The translations under genes and the position numbers were made by a program. Of a DNA stretch of 64,000 nt, positions 9,059-17,548 are shown piece after piece. The stretch is from Sphingopyxis sp. DBS4 (GTDB lineage: Bacteria; Pseudomonadota; Alphaproteobacteria; Sphingomonadales; Sphingomonadaceae): NCBI RefSeq assembly GCF_024628865.1, contig NZ_CP102384.1:2367001-2431000 (forward strand), given 5' to 3'. The notes beneath the pieces are model-generated. The model made no database searches. It saw only the letters and a program-made list of their open reading frames with translations, and had not been told where the DNA came from. How positions within the stretch are numbered: the first letter of the stretch is position 1; each line of letters begins with the position of its first letter.

Positions 9059-11086
9059 ATGGCCGGCATGATTTCGCTGACCCGCATTTCCCGTCTGGCG
9101 CTCGCCGCCGCCCTTCTCCTCCCCAATGCTGCTCATGCGAGCGAACTCACCCCCGAACAAATGGCCTGGTATCGCGCCCAGATGGGGCTCGCGGCCCAGT
9201 CGGGGACGCCGCCGTCGACCAGCTCGGTCGGCGATGCGGTGCTCGAGTGGCGGCGCCTGACCGCGACCAACACCGCCTCCTTCGATCAGCTTTCGCGCTT
9301 CCTGATGGCGAACCGCGACTGGCCCGACGCCGACAAGCTGCGCGTGCGCGCCGAAAAGGCGATCGCGCTCGACAGCTACGATCCGCAGCGCACCCTCGCC
9401 TTCTTCCAGACCTATCCGCCGCGCACACCGAGCGGCGAGCTGCGCTACGCGCTCGCGCTCAACGCCGCCGGCCGCCGCGAAGACGCGAATGCCGCCGCCC
9501 GCCGCGCCTGGACCGGCGGCATCGTCGACGAGATGGAGGTAAGCCGCGCGCTCAGCTTCTTCCCAGGCGCCTTCAGCCTCGCCGACCATGATGCACGCAT
9601 GGACCGGCTGCTGTGGACGGGCTCGACGATCGCCGCGGGCCGCCAGCTTCCCTATGTGTCGCCCGAAAAGCGCGCGGTCTTCGCGGCGCGCCTCGCGATG
9701 CGCAGCGGCGCGGTCGACGCCGCGCTGCAGGCCTCTGCGGTCGAAAGCGCCAACCCGTCGCTTACCCGCACCGATGCCGGATATATCACCGATAAGGCCA
9801 CCTGGCTGCGCAAGGCGGGCCGCGTCGGCGAGGCGCGGTCGCTGCTCGCCGCCCCGCGCTCGCTGGCGAAGGCGCCGACCGACGCCGAGGAATGGATCGA
9901 AACGCTGCTGACCAATGCGCGGCAAGCCGACGCCGCGGGCGACAAGCTCACTGCCTATAATATCGCGAAGCAGATCGATGACAGCTTCGCGCCCGGCGTG
10001 GTGATCCGCGAAGCGCCGCTCGGGGTGCGCGACGATTATACCTCGCTCGCCTGGCTCGCCGGCCAGCTCGCCTTCAAGAGCCTCGGTCGCCCCGGCGAGG
10101 CGGTGCGGCTCTATGCCGCCTATGGCGAAGCCGCACGCTCGGCGCAGACGCGAACCAAGGGGTTCTACTGGGCGGGCCGCGCCGCGCTCGCCGCGGGGGA
10201 CCGCGACACCGCGAACCGCTATTTCAACGACGCCGCGCAGCATTACGACCAGTTCTACGGCCAGCTTTCGCTCGAACGGCTCGGCCGGCCGCAGCCCAAG
10301 CCGACGCCGAACCCGACGATCGCGGTCAACGGCGACGAGCGGCGGGCCTTCGACGACAACCGGCTGGTGCGCGCCGCCCGCGCGCTGGGCGAGATCGGCG
10401 CGTGGCGCGAGCAGTCGCAGTTCCTGCGCGCCATCGCACAGCGCGCGACCACGCCCGCCGACCATGTCCTCGCCGGCCAGCTCGCCGCATCGATCGGCCG
10501 CCCCGACCTCGGCGTGATGATCGGCCGCAGCGCGCAGGCGAACAGCCTCGACGCGGTCGAGGTGTCGGGCTTCCCGACCGTGCGCGTGCCCTCGGGCCAT
10601 GAAGGCAACTGGACCTTCATCCATGCGATCACGCGGCAGGAAAGCCAGTTCGACCGGCAGGCGATCAGTCACGCCGGCGCGCGCGGGATGATGCAGCTCA
10701 TGCCGGGCACCGCACGCGAAGTCGCGGGCAAGCTGGGTCTCAGCTACGACGCGGGCTCGCTGACCAGCGACACCAATTACAATCTCACGCTCGGCTCGAC
10801 CTATTTCCAGCAGATGCTGAGCTATTTCGGCGGCAGCTACCCGCTCGCGGTCGCGGCCTATAACGCCGGACCGGGCAATGTGAACAAATGGCTGCGCGCC
10901 AACGGCGATCCGCGCGGCGGCGGCATCGACATGGTCGACTGGATCGAGGCGATCCCGATCTTCGAGACGCGCAACTATGTCCAGCGCGTGCTCGAAAACG
11001 CCGTCGTCTACGACACGCTGCGCGAGGGGCGGACGCTGCCCCAGGCCCCGCTGAGCTTCTACCTCGGCAAACGCAATCCGGGGTAG
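9059..11086 (+). CDS. Soluble lytic murein transglycosylase (Slt type)
   Basis: A 675-aa periplasmic enzyme that cleaves peptidoglycan glycan strands to 1,6-anhydromuramyl products. A signal peptide (MAGMISLTRISRLALA, cleaved near AAHAS) is followed by a long alpha-superhelical region of Ala-rich repeats and a C-terminal SLT domain with catalytic Glu528 in TRQESQF, then GARGMMQLMPGTA and VAAYNAGPGN. The ATG at 9059 is preferred because AAGGAG lies at 9041-9046, though the spacing is long. It runs 5 bp ahead of greB and is divergent from dapA. Confidence 0.95.
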   Translation: MAGMISLTRISRLALAAALLLPNAAHASELTPEQMAWYRAQMGLAAQSGTPPSTSSVGDAVLEWRRLTATNTASFDQLSRFLMANRDWPDADKLRVRAEKAIALDSYDPQRTLAFFQTYPPRTPSGELRYALALNAAGRREDANAAARRAWTGGIVDEMEVSRALSFFPGAFSLADHDARMDRLLWTGSTIAAGRQLPYVSPEKRAVFAARLAMRSGAVDAALQASAVESANPSLTRTDAGYITDKATWLRKAGRVGEARSLLAAPRSLAKAPTDAEEWIETLLTNARQADAAGDKLTAYNIAKQIDDSFAPGVVIREAPLGVRDDYTSLAWLAGQLAFKSLGRPGEAVRLYAAYGEAARSAQTRTKGFYWAGRAALAAGDRDTANRYFNDAAQHYDQFYGQLSLERLGRPQPKPTPNPTIAVNGDERRAFDDNRLVRAARALGEIGAWREQSQFLRAIAQRATTPADHVLAGQLAASIGRPDLGVMIGRSAQANSLDAVEVSGFPTVRVPSGHEGNWTFIHAITRQESQFDRQAISHAGARGMMQLMPGTAREVAGKLGLSYDAGSLTSDTNYNLTLGSTYFQQMLSYFGGSYPLAVAAYNAGPGNVNKWLRANGDPRGGGIDMVDWIEAIPIFETRNYVQRVLENAVVYDTLREGRTLPQAPLSFYLGKRNPG

Positions 11087-11091
11087 GCCCC

Positions 11092-11574
11092 ATGGCGGGG
11101 GACAAGACCAACATCATCAGCCCGGCAGGCTTCGCCGCGCTGCGCGCCGAATATGACGCGCTGTTCGGGCAGGAGCGGCCCAAGCTGGTCGAGACGATCA
11201 GCTGGGCGGCGGGCAATGGCGACCGCAGCGAGAATGGCGATTATATCTATGGCCGCAAGCGGCTGCGCGAGATCGACCGGCGGCTGGGTTTCCTCGCGCG
11301 GCGGATGAAGGCGGCGCGCGTCGTCGACCCGGCCGAGCAGCCCGACAAGAGCCGCGTCTGGTTCGGCGCGACGGTCGAACTCGCCGCCGACGACGATACG
11401 CGCCGCATCGTCACGCTGGTGGGCGACGACGAGGCCGATGCCGGCGCCGGCCGGATCGGCTGGAACAGCCCCCTCGCCCGCGCGCTGCGCGGCGCCGCGG
11501 TCGGCGACCTCCGCACGGTACAGCTTCCTGCGGGGCCGAAGCCATGGGAGGTCATGACGATCCGCTATCCTTGA
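11092..11574 (+). CDS. greB: Transcription elongation factor GreB
   Basis: A 160-aa Gre factor. The N-terminal coiled coil (SPAGFAALRAEYDAL through ENGDYIYGRKRLREIDRRL) would enter the RNA polymerase secondary channel to stimulate transcript cleavage in backtracked complexes; the C-terminal half is the FKBP-like domain with GWNSPLARALRGAAVGD. The ENGDYIYGRKRLREID segment is GreB-like rather than GreA-like. It starts 5 bp after the transglycosylase stop, so the two are probably cotranscribed. Confidence 0.92.
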   Translation: MAGDKTNIISPAGFAALRAEYDALFGQERPKLVETISWAAGNGDRSENGDYIYGRKRLREIDRRLGFLARRMKAARVVDPAEQPDKSRVWFGATVELAADDDTRRIVTLVGDDEADAGAGRIGWNSPLARALRGAAVGDLRTVQLPAGPKPWEVMTIRYP

Positions 11575-11677
11575 CGGGTTTCCTGTCCGCCGGACTGTGA
11601 GCGCGATCATAAACGACGGCACGCCATGATACTAAAGACGGGATAAAGGCGGGATAAAGACAGGGGGGGGAAGCGAA

Positions 11678-12328
11678 ATGCGGACGCTGGTCCTGGCGGC
11701 GACCTTGGCGGCATCGGGCCCGGTGCAGGCGATGCAGCCGCCCGGGATTCCGGTTCTGACCGACGAGGAAATCCGCGCCGGCCTCAAGAACGACGAGGAT
11801 ATCGAAACCCGCGTCGACGGCGACATGAACGGCGACGGCGCTATCGACACGGCCTATATCGTCCGCGGCGAAGATACGCGCTGGCTCCACGTCCGCTTTG
11901 CCGCGCGGGGCGAATATGATCTGTATCACGAACCCGCCGGGAGCGTCGAACTCGACGCCTTTCCGCTGGGACCCGCCGAAATGAGGGTGAGCAAGGGCGT
12001 ATTGGTCGTCAGGGACCTGACGGGCGGCACCACGGCGGTGTCGGCGACCTATCGCTTCCGTGGCGACAAGGCACGGCCGAAGATGCGGCTGATCGGGCTC
12101 GACGCGACGCTCTACAGCCGGACCTATGCTCATGACGGCGCCGAAATGAGCTGGAACCTGCTGACCGGCGACGTCATCGCGACGAAGATGAAACTCGTCG
12201 GCAGCGGCGAGAACGCGAATTACGACAAATCGGCGGTCAAGCGTTTCAAGCGACCGGTCACGGCGCTGTATATGGAAGACACGCCGAACGCAGAAGAGAC
12301 GCTCGACATGGCGATGAAGGGCAAATGA
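11678..12328 (+). CDS. Secreted hypothetical protein with one Asp-rich calcium-type loop
   Basis: A 216-aa protein with a short signal peptide (MRTLVLAATLAASGPVQA). Residues around 46-60 read DGDMNGDGAIDTAYI, an EF-hand/dockerin-like Asp-Asn-Gly loop followed by a beta-rich segment as in FG-GAP/VCBS units, so calcium binding is plausible. No catalytic signature was recognised. The purine-rich stretch before the start (AGGGGGGGAAGCG) can serve as ribosome site. It stands alone between greB and a small minus-strand membrane gene. The family is not known to me. Confidence 0.75.
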   Translation: MRTLVLAATLAASGPVQAMQPPGIPVLTDEEIRAGLKNDEDIETRVDGDMNGDGAIDTAYIVRGEDTRWLHVRFAARGEYDLYHEPAGSVELDAFPLGPAEMRVSKGVLVVRDLTGGTTAVSATYRFRGDKARPKMRLIGLDATLYSRTYAHDGAEMSWNLLTGDVIATKMKLVGSGENANYDKSAVKRFKRPVTALYMEDTPNAEETLDMAMKGK

Positions 12329-12334
12329 GCCGGA

Positions 12335-12490
12335 TCAGCCGCGCAGCAGCGCCGGCACGATCCAGATCGCCGACAGCACGACGATCACGGCCACCAGCGA
12401 AATCGCCAGGACATAGCGCACGCCCTGCTCCTTCACCCCGCCGCTCGCTTCGGTTTCGGTCACCTCGACATGGTCATCGACGACTTGCAT
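12335..12490 (-). CDS. Small single-pass membrane peptide (51 aa)
   Basis: Starting at the ATG at 12490 with GGGAGA just upstream, the 51-aa product has an acidic N-terminus (MQVVDDHVEVTETEASGG) and one strong C-terminal transmembrane helix (VLAISLVAVIVVLSAIWIVP). The longer in-frame ORF would run into rnpB, so the internal start is right. It lies 76 bp downstream of the rnpB 3' end on the same strand and could be expressed by read-through. Function unknown. Confidence 0.7.
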   Translation of the reverse strand: MQVVDDHVEVTETEASGGVKEQGVRYVLAISLVAVIVVLSAIWIVPALLRG

Positions 12491-12566
12491 GGCTCGTCTC
12501 CCTTTCTGGTCCGCATGAAACGCGGGGCGGCTATGCGCGGTTCCGCGCACGGGATGGGGAGAGGCG

Positions 12567-12962
12567 CCAGAGGGTCTGTAAGCCGGGTTCTGTCCACCCC
12601 GTTGCCGGGGATGGGCGATCATTCCTCTAGGCGTGCGGTTGCCCGAACGCTCAAGCAGTCAACCCGGACGGCGGGGCCGGAACCAGCCCTGAGTTGCCCC
12701 GAAGAGCGAACTCGTGCCATCCCTATTCGACCTTGCTCCCGGTGGGGTTTGCCGTGCCGCGTCCGTTACCGTCCGCGCGGTGCGCTCTTACCGCACCCTT
12801 TCACCTTTCGCCGGGCCGAAGCCTTTGGCGGTCTCTTCTCTGTGGCACTTTCCCTGACCCCCTCGCGGGGGCCGCCGGACGTTATCCGGCACCGTGGTTT
12901 CCGTGGAGCCCGGACTTTCCTCCCCCGCGCCTACGCGCGGCGGCGATCGCCCGACCCTCTGG
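12567..12962 (-). ncRNA. rnpB: RNase P RNA
   Basis: The minus strand carries bacterial type A RNase P RNA, the catalytic subunit that matures tRNA 5' ends. The 5' and 3' termini pair (GCCAGAGGGTC with GACCCTCTGGC, helix P1), the conserved GGAGGAAAGTCCGGGCTCC follows near the 5' end, and the 3' end contains AACCCGGCTTACAGACCC. The internal conserved block AAACCCCACCGGGAGCAA is also present. Length of about 396 nt is normal. Annotated-looking ORFs through this region on both strands are artefacts. Confidence 0.97.
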
Positions 12963-12970
12963 CGAAGCGC

Positions 12971-12976
12971 ATTATA
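12971..12976 (-). promoter_or_regulatory. -10 element of the rnpB promoter
   Basis: On the minus strand the hexamer is TATAAT, an exact consensus -10, whose expected start point about 7 nt downstream coincides with the predicted 5' end of RNase P RNA at 12962. No good -35 hexamer is visible at 16-18 nt upstream. Confidence 0.75.
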
Positions 12977-13359
12977 GCGCGAATGGACGGCCATTACGAG
13001 CGATTGTGCGGAACGGCTGTTTGGGGTGGAAATCTGCCCCGCCTTCTTTCATCATCGCGGCTTGGGTCCGGGGGCTGGTCGGCGCAAGGACCGCATGGGA
13101 ATGTCAAAGTTCAGGAAAGTTCAGCCTTATGCATCGCCCCGATGTGGGCCTCGCGGCGTGCTGAACGCACTCGGCACGCCTCGTCGTGGCCGCGCTCGCA
13201 AGCGAGACCGCCATCGCTTTTATCCACCGAATGAAAGAGCCGGATAAAGGCTGGCACAGCCGAATAATGTATGAAAGGCCTATTTGACGGCGATGCCTGT
13301 TTTGGGGTGGAAAGCGGTCAAAGAAGCTCTAACGTGATCGACAGAAAGCGAAGTGCGAA
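12977..13359. other. Intergenic region with a short direct repeat
   Basis: About 380 bp between the rnpB promoter and a plus-strand secreted-protein gene. No coding potential was seen. It holds two near-identical copies of CTGTTTGGGGTGGAAA (13017-13032) and CTGTTTTGGGGTGGAAA (13297-13313), about 280 bp apart, with the second about 50 bp before the next gene. Confidence 0.5.
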
Positions 13360-13884
13360 ATGTCGATGAAACTTGCCGCACCCATAAATGCGCTAAGCAT
13401 TTTGGCCTTGCTGGGCGCTGGGTCAGTCAGCGCTGAAGTTATACATCCAGAGTATGTGACTGTTCAGTTGCTGGTGTGCTCTCCTGAAAAAGAGCGGTCT
13501 ATACCGGAATGCAGCACGCAGGCAGCGATACAGGGCGAAACGACGAAGCTAATCAGTTTCTACGACTATCCAGCACGCGCAAATCGACAGCAGCGCGGAG
13601 GGGTCGTCTATTTTCGCCTGCTTGCCGATACTTCGAAGCCGTTGAAAGGGCTTCCTGCGAACGGATACGGTGCCGGAGATTGTAGAATTGTTCGCTCCAG
13701 CGGCCATGAGGATCTCGACAAAGAGACGTGCAAGCTATTGAAAAGGCGAGCGACGTTTTCCGCGGAATCTGTCGATTCCACACGGTCTGGTGTTGATGGT
13801 CGAGTAATTTGGGTACCGAGTTGGAAGGTGCAGCCGGACTTTCCCGTGTATCCACAACCGTCAACGATAAATTTCAAGAAATAG
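13360..13884 (+). CDS. Secreted protein with TonB C-terminal-like domain
   Basis: A 174-aa product with a signal peptide (MKLAAPINALSILALLGAG, cleavage near VSAE). The second half resembles the TonB C-terminal fold: GGVVYFRLLADTS, then the CRIVRSSGHEDLDKETCKLL block and a closing beta strand RVIWV. It lacks the N-terminal membrane anchor with Pro-rich arm of real TonB, so energy transduction is unlikely. Base composition is clearly less GC-rich than the neighbours and third codon positions are relaxed, suggesting later acquisition. The paired Cys residues may form a disulfide. Specific role unknown. Confidence 0.7.
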   Translation: MSMKLAAPINALSILALLGAGSVSAEVIHPEYVTVQLLVCSPEKERSIPECSTQAAIQGETTKLISFYDYPARANRQQRGGVVYFRLLADTSKPLKGLPANGYGAGDCRIVRSSGHEDLDKETCKLLKRRATFSAESVDSTRSGVDGRVIWVPSWKVQPDFPVYPQPSTINFKK

Positions 13885-13914
13885 GAGCCGCCGCAATCGG
13901 TCGCCAGCCGCCGA

Positions 13915-14604
13915 TCAATTCCCCTCGGGCTGCGGCAGCAGCAGCGCCAGCAGGATCGCGCGGCATTCGCCGTCGATCGTGCCGTCGATCAGTTCGGGCC
14001 GGAACCGCCGCTGAAACGCGACGGTCGCCGCGAAACCGTCGGTCACGTCGTAACCGAAGCGCTCAAGCGCGAGCAGAAAGCCCGCATCGGTCCACAAGGG
14101 GTCGGTCAGTTTCCTGGTCGGGCGCGGCAGCGCGAGGCGGCGGCGCGCGAGTTCTTCCCACGGAAAAAGCTCGCCCGGATCCTGCTTGCGGGTCGGCGCA
14201 ATGTCCGAATGGCCGACGACATTGCCGCGCGTGATCGCATAGCGATCCTTGATCTGGTGGACGAGGCGGACGACCGACGCCACCTGTGGATCGGGAAAGG
14301 GCACATAGCCCCATTCGTGCCCCGGATTGACGATCTCGATCCCGACGCTCGCCGAATTGATGTCGTTCACGCCGCGCCAGTGCGACTTGCCAGCGTGCCA
14401 GGCGCGCTTGTCTTCGGGCACCATGTGCGTGATCTGGCCGTCCTCGCTGACGACATAGTGCGCCGACACCTTCGCCTCGGGATCGGCAAGCCGATCAAGG
14501 GCTTCGGTACCGGTCTTCATACCGGTATAATGGAGGACGATCATCGATATGGGCAGCGCGCGCTCGTCGAAATTGGGTGACCAGCGTTCGATAAAATCGC
14601 TCAT
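13915..14604 (-). CDS. N-acetylmuramoyl-L-alanine amidase (AmpD/AmiD type)
   Basis: A 229-aa zinc amidase cutting the MurNAc-L-Ala bond of muropeptides or peptidoglycan. Zinc-site residues are visible in IVLHYTGM and VVGHSDIAPTRKQDPG, with the AWHAGKS segment between. A C-terminal region (FGYDVTDGFAATVAFQRRF) looks like a peptidoglycan-binding domain, so the layout fits AmiD rather than the single-domain AmpD. No signal peptide is obvious, which leaves cytoplasmic recycling possible. It lies 67 bp after cheR on the same strand. Confidence 0.92.
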   Translation of the reverse strand: MSDFIERWSPNFDERALPISMIVLHYTGMKTGTEALDRLADPEAKVSAHYVVSEDGQITHMVPEDKRAWHAGKSHWRGVNDINSASVGIEIVNPGHEWGYVPFPDPQVASVVRLVHQIKDRYAITRGNVVGHSDIAPTRKQDPGELFPWEELARRRLALPRPTRKLTDPLWTDAGFLLALERFGYDVTDGFAATVAFQRRFRPELIDGTIDGECRAILLALLLPQPEGN

Positions 14605-14671
14605 GCGCTTTGCGGTCCATCCTGTCCCTGCCCTGCCTTTCCCCTGCGCCAGCGGGCGGAAAAAAGCAAGG

Positions 14672-15544
14672 TCAGGCGGCCGCCTGCGACGCGATAGGCG
14701 AATGGCGGACCTGCTGGTCGGCGGGCTCGTAAAGGCCGCGCAGCCGCGGGCTCGCGACGAACTGGTCGGTCTGGCCGAGCACCGTTTCGCCCGCACCGAG
14801 GATGAGGAAACTTTGCGGCGCTGCCACCGCGCGCAACCGCGCAAACGCCTTTTGCCGCATCGGCAGCGAGAAATAGAGGAGAAGGTTGCGGCAAAAGATC
14901 AGGTCCGCGGGCGCGGCGAGCGGCGGCCGGTCGATCAGCATGTTCTGGACCGAGAAATCGACGCGGCGGCGCAGATCCGCCTTGGCGAGCCAACCCGCTT
15001 CGGTCTGGTCGAACCAGCGCACCATCCGCTGCACCGGCAGGCCGCGCTGGATCTCGAACTGGCTGTAAAGCCCGACGCGGGCGCGGCCGACCGCGTGATA
15101 GCTGACGTCGGTGCCGACGATATCGACGCGCCACCCGGCCCATTTGCTGTCCTGTTCGGCAAGCAGCATCGCCATCGAATAGGCTTCCTGCCCCGTCGAC
15201 ACGCCGCAATGCCAGATCGTCAGCCGCCGCTCGCGCAGGTTGATGCGATGGATATATTCAAGCGCGCTGTTAGCAATATCATCGAACACACTATGTTCAC
15301 GGTAGAAATAAGTTTCATTGTTGAGCATCGCATCGACCGTGTCGTCGAGCAATTGACGGCTGTTCGAGGTCACGAGCGCGGCGACGAGCGCGTCGAGATC
15401 GCCGATGCCGTGCCGCTGCATCACCGGCTTCAGCGACATTTCGATGCGCCAGATGCGGTTCGGCGACAGCGTCTGGCCGGTCCGCGATTCGAGCACACCC
15501 ATCAGCACGCGATAGGCCGACTCGCTCGCGGTCCCGCCCATCAT
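14672..15544 (-). CDS. cheR: Chemotaxis protein methyltransferase CheR
   Basis: A 290-aa S-adenosylmethionine-dependent enzyme that methylates glutamates of chemoreceptors. It shows the helical N-terminal domain, NNETYFYRE, the SAM-binding strand IWHCGVSTGQEAYSMAM, and DLIFCRNLLLYFS. Usually the SAM motif reads C(S)GCSTGEE; here GVSTGQE replaces the second residues, a mild deviation. The start overlaps the cheB stop by 4 bp. It is the last che gene of the run. Confidence 0.95.
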   Translation of the reverse strand: MMGGTASESAYRVLMGVLESRTGQTLSPNRIWRIEMSLKPVMQRHGIGDLDALVAALVTSNSRQLLDDTVDAMLNNETYFYREHSVFDDIANSALEYIHRINLRERRLTIWHCGVSTGQEAYSMAMLLAEQDSKWAGWRVDIVGTDVSYHAVGRARVGLYSQFEIQRGLPVQRMVRWFDQTEAGWLAKADLRRRVDFSVQNMLIDRPPLAAPADLIFCRNLLLYFSLPMRQKAFARLRAVAAPQSFLILGAGETVLGQTDQFVASPRLRGLYEPADQQVRHSPIASQAAA

Positions 15545-16653
15545 GACGGACGGCGCCCGGGAAGATAGCCGCGCAGCATCAGGGCGATCGCGTCGGGGTT
15601 GAGCGTCGCCGCCGCGAGCCCGGCCTTCGCCACCGCGCCGGGCATTCCCCAGATCACGCAGCTTTCGGGCGCCTGGGCAAAGATCGTCCCGCCCGCCGCC
15701 TTGAGTCGCTGGGCGCCCTGCGCGCCGTCACGGCCCATGCCGCTCAGCACGACCGCGACCGCGCCGGCGCCATAGGCTTCGGCGACCGACGCGAGCATCG
15801 GGTCGGCCGACGGACAGCAGCCATTCTCGACCGGCCGCCGGTCGAGCGCAATCTCGCGGCGCGCGCCGTTCGCAATCACCATCAGATGCGCGTCGCCGGG
15901 GGCAAGATAGATATGGTCGCGTTCGACCGCCATCCCCGCCTCGGCCACGCACACCTTGCGCTTGGTCATCGTCGCGATCTGCCGCGCGTAAAATTCCATG
16001 AAGGCGTCGGGCAGATGCTGGGTGAGCAGGATCGGCGCAGTGATCCGGAGATCAAGATGGGTGAGGAAATTGGCGAACGCCGGAATGCCGCCGGTCGACG
16101 CCGCGACCGCGATGCATTCGAGCCGCTGGTCGGCATCCACGGCAACCGCGGCCGGGGGAACCGGCGGGCGAAAGGCGATGCGCGCCGCCGTGGGAACGGG
16201 TTCAAGCTGCCCGAGCGACAGGATGCGGTCGGTCAGCACTTCGGCAAAGCGGCCCGAGAAACTGCCGCGGCCGGGCTTGGCGAGCGTGTCGCTGGCGCCG
16301 AGCGCGAGCGCTTCGATCGCCGCCGGGCCGCCTTCGACGCAATTCGACGACAGGATCAGCACGCGGGCATTGGCGGCGCGTTCCAATATGTGCGGCAGCG
16401 CGTCGATGCCGTTCATCCCCGGCATTTCGATATCGAGCACGACGACATCGACGGGTTCGCATGCCAGAAAGGCCAGCGCATCATGCGCCGAGGCCACCGA
16501 GGCACAAACCATCAGCCCCGGCGTCTGGGCGACGATGCGTTCGAGGATACTGCGGACGACGAGGCTGTCATCGACCAGCATCACGCGAACGCTGCGGCCT
16601 GCGGGGCGTTCGGTCCCCTGCGGATCGGTTGGAAGAAGGGCGGAGCGCGCCAT
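15541..16653 (-). CDS. cheB: Chemotaxis protein-glutamate methylesterase CheB
   Basis: A 370-aa methylesterase/deamidase acting on chemoreceptors. The receiver domain carries Asp74 in VVLDIEMPGMNG. The C-terminal esterase domain has the catalytic triad Ser186 (AASTGG), His213 (TQHLPDAF) and Asp309 (SGMGRDG). It starts 10 bp after cheY and overlaps cheR by 4 bp, so the three are one operon. Phosphorylation by CheA would activate it. Confidence 0.96.
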   Translation of the reverse strand: MARSALLPTDPQGTERPAGRSVRVMLVDDSLVVRSILERIVAQTPGLMVCASVASAHDALAFLACEPVDVVVLDIEMPGMNGIDALPHILERAANARVLILSSNCVEGGPAAIEALALGASDTLAKPGRGSFSGRFAEVLTDRILSLGQLEPVPTAARIAFRPPVPPAAVAVDADQRLECIAVAASTGGIPAFANFLTHLDLRITAPILLTQHLPDAFMEFYARQIATMTKRKVCVAEAGMAVERDHIYLAPGDAHLMVIANGARREIALDRRPVENGCCPSADPMLASVAEAYGAGAVAVVLSGMGRDGAQGAQRLKAAGGTIFAQAPESCVIWGMPGAVAKAGLAAATLNPDAIALMLRGYLPGRRPS

Positions 16654-16663
16654 CGACCGAGCC

Positions 16664-17038
16664 TCAGGCCACGCCGACGAGTTGCAGCTTTCCTTCGAGC
16701 GTTTCGCGGTCGAACGGCTTCATCACATATTCGTCGGCGCCCGCCTCGATCGCGGCACGAATATGGTCGATGCTGTTCTCGGTGGTGCAGAAGACGACGC
16801 GCGGCCGATCCTCGCGCCCGAAATCGAGGTCGTTGAAGGCACCGAGAAATTCCATTCCGCTCATCACCGGCATGTTCCAGTCGAGCAGGATCACGTCGGG
16901 ACGGTTGGCGCGGCAAAAGGTCAGCGCCTCCTGTCCGTCGGCGGCTTCTTCCACTGAAAAAGCCATGCTTTCAAGGATATGTCGTGCGACCTTGCGAATG
17001 ACTTTGCTGTCGTCGACGACCAGACAAGATTTAGACAT
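16664..17038 (-). CDS. cheY: Chemotaxis response regulator CheY
   Basis: A 124-aa single receiver. The acidic pocket VVDDSK, the phospho-acceptor Asp53 in ILLDWNMPVMSG, Thr in FCTTEN and Lys in YVMKPF are all present. Phospho-CheY would bind the flagellar switch. It lies between cheW and cheB on the minus strand. Confidence 0.94.
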   Translation of the reverse strand: MSKSCLVVDDSKVIRKVARHILESMAFSVEEAADGQEALTFCRANRPDVILLDWNMPVMSGMEFLGAFNDLDFGREDRPRVVFCTTENSIDHIRAAIEAGADEYVMKPFDRETLEGKLQLVGVA

Positions 17039-17110
17039 TTATGCCTCCGACCCCCGGGGTTGACGCCAGCTTAGGGCGAAGGGGTGTGCAGGGTGTTAAT
17101 ACGACCGGCA

Positions 17111-17548
17111 TCACGCGGCCTTAAGCGCGGGCAGCGTGATAAAATGCGCCGGGTCGACGACGAGCAAGGATTGCCCCTCATGCTCGATCATCGCTTCGGC
17201 GACGCGCGCCCAACCCGGAAGCAGCTTGCCGGTGACCCGCGCCTCGGGCGCATCGATGAAACAGACATCCTCGATCGCGTCGGCGAGCAGCGCATAACCG
17301 TGCTCGGCGACATCGACGACGACGACGCGTTGGCCTGCAACCGCGGGAACCGGGGCCAGGCCGACAACGACATGCGGGTCGATCAGCGTGAAGACGCGGC
17401 TGCGCAGCGCAAACAGCCCCGCGACATGCGGCGGCGCGGCGGGCACCTCGACCGGGGTGCCGACCGCGACGACCGAATGGATCGAGCGGCTGCGCAGCGC
17501 GACGCGCGTGTCGGCGATGCGCGCGATCAGATAGAGTTTTTCCATCAT
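17111..17548 (-). CDS. cheW: Chemotaxis coupling protein CheW
   Basis: A 145-aa CheW that links receptors to CheA. It reads MMEKLYLIARIADTRVAL, then VPAAPPHVAGLFALRSRVFTLID, the conserved coupling core with its Asn-Leu-Arg-like segment as LFALRSR. The start overlaps the cheA stop (ATGA, 17545-17548). An N-terminal extension of the frame lies within cheA and is rejected. Confidence 0.93.
   Translation of the reverse strand: MMEKLYLIARIADTRVALRSRSIHSVVAVGTPVEVPAAPPHVAGLFALRSRVFTLIDPHVVVGLAPVPAVAGQRVVVVDVAEHGYALLADAIEDVCFIDAPEARVTGKLLPGWARVAEAMIEHEGQSLLVVDPAHFITLPALKAA

Noticed and set aside
12470..13234. Plus-strand frames across 12.5-13.2 kb
   Set aside because: They run through RNase P RNA; the structure and conserved blocks of rnpB explain the sequence better.
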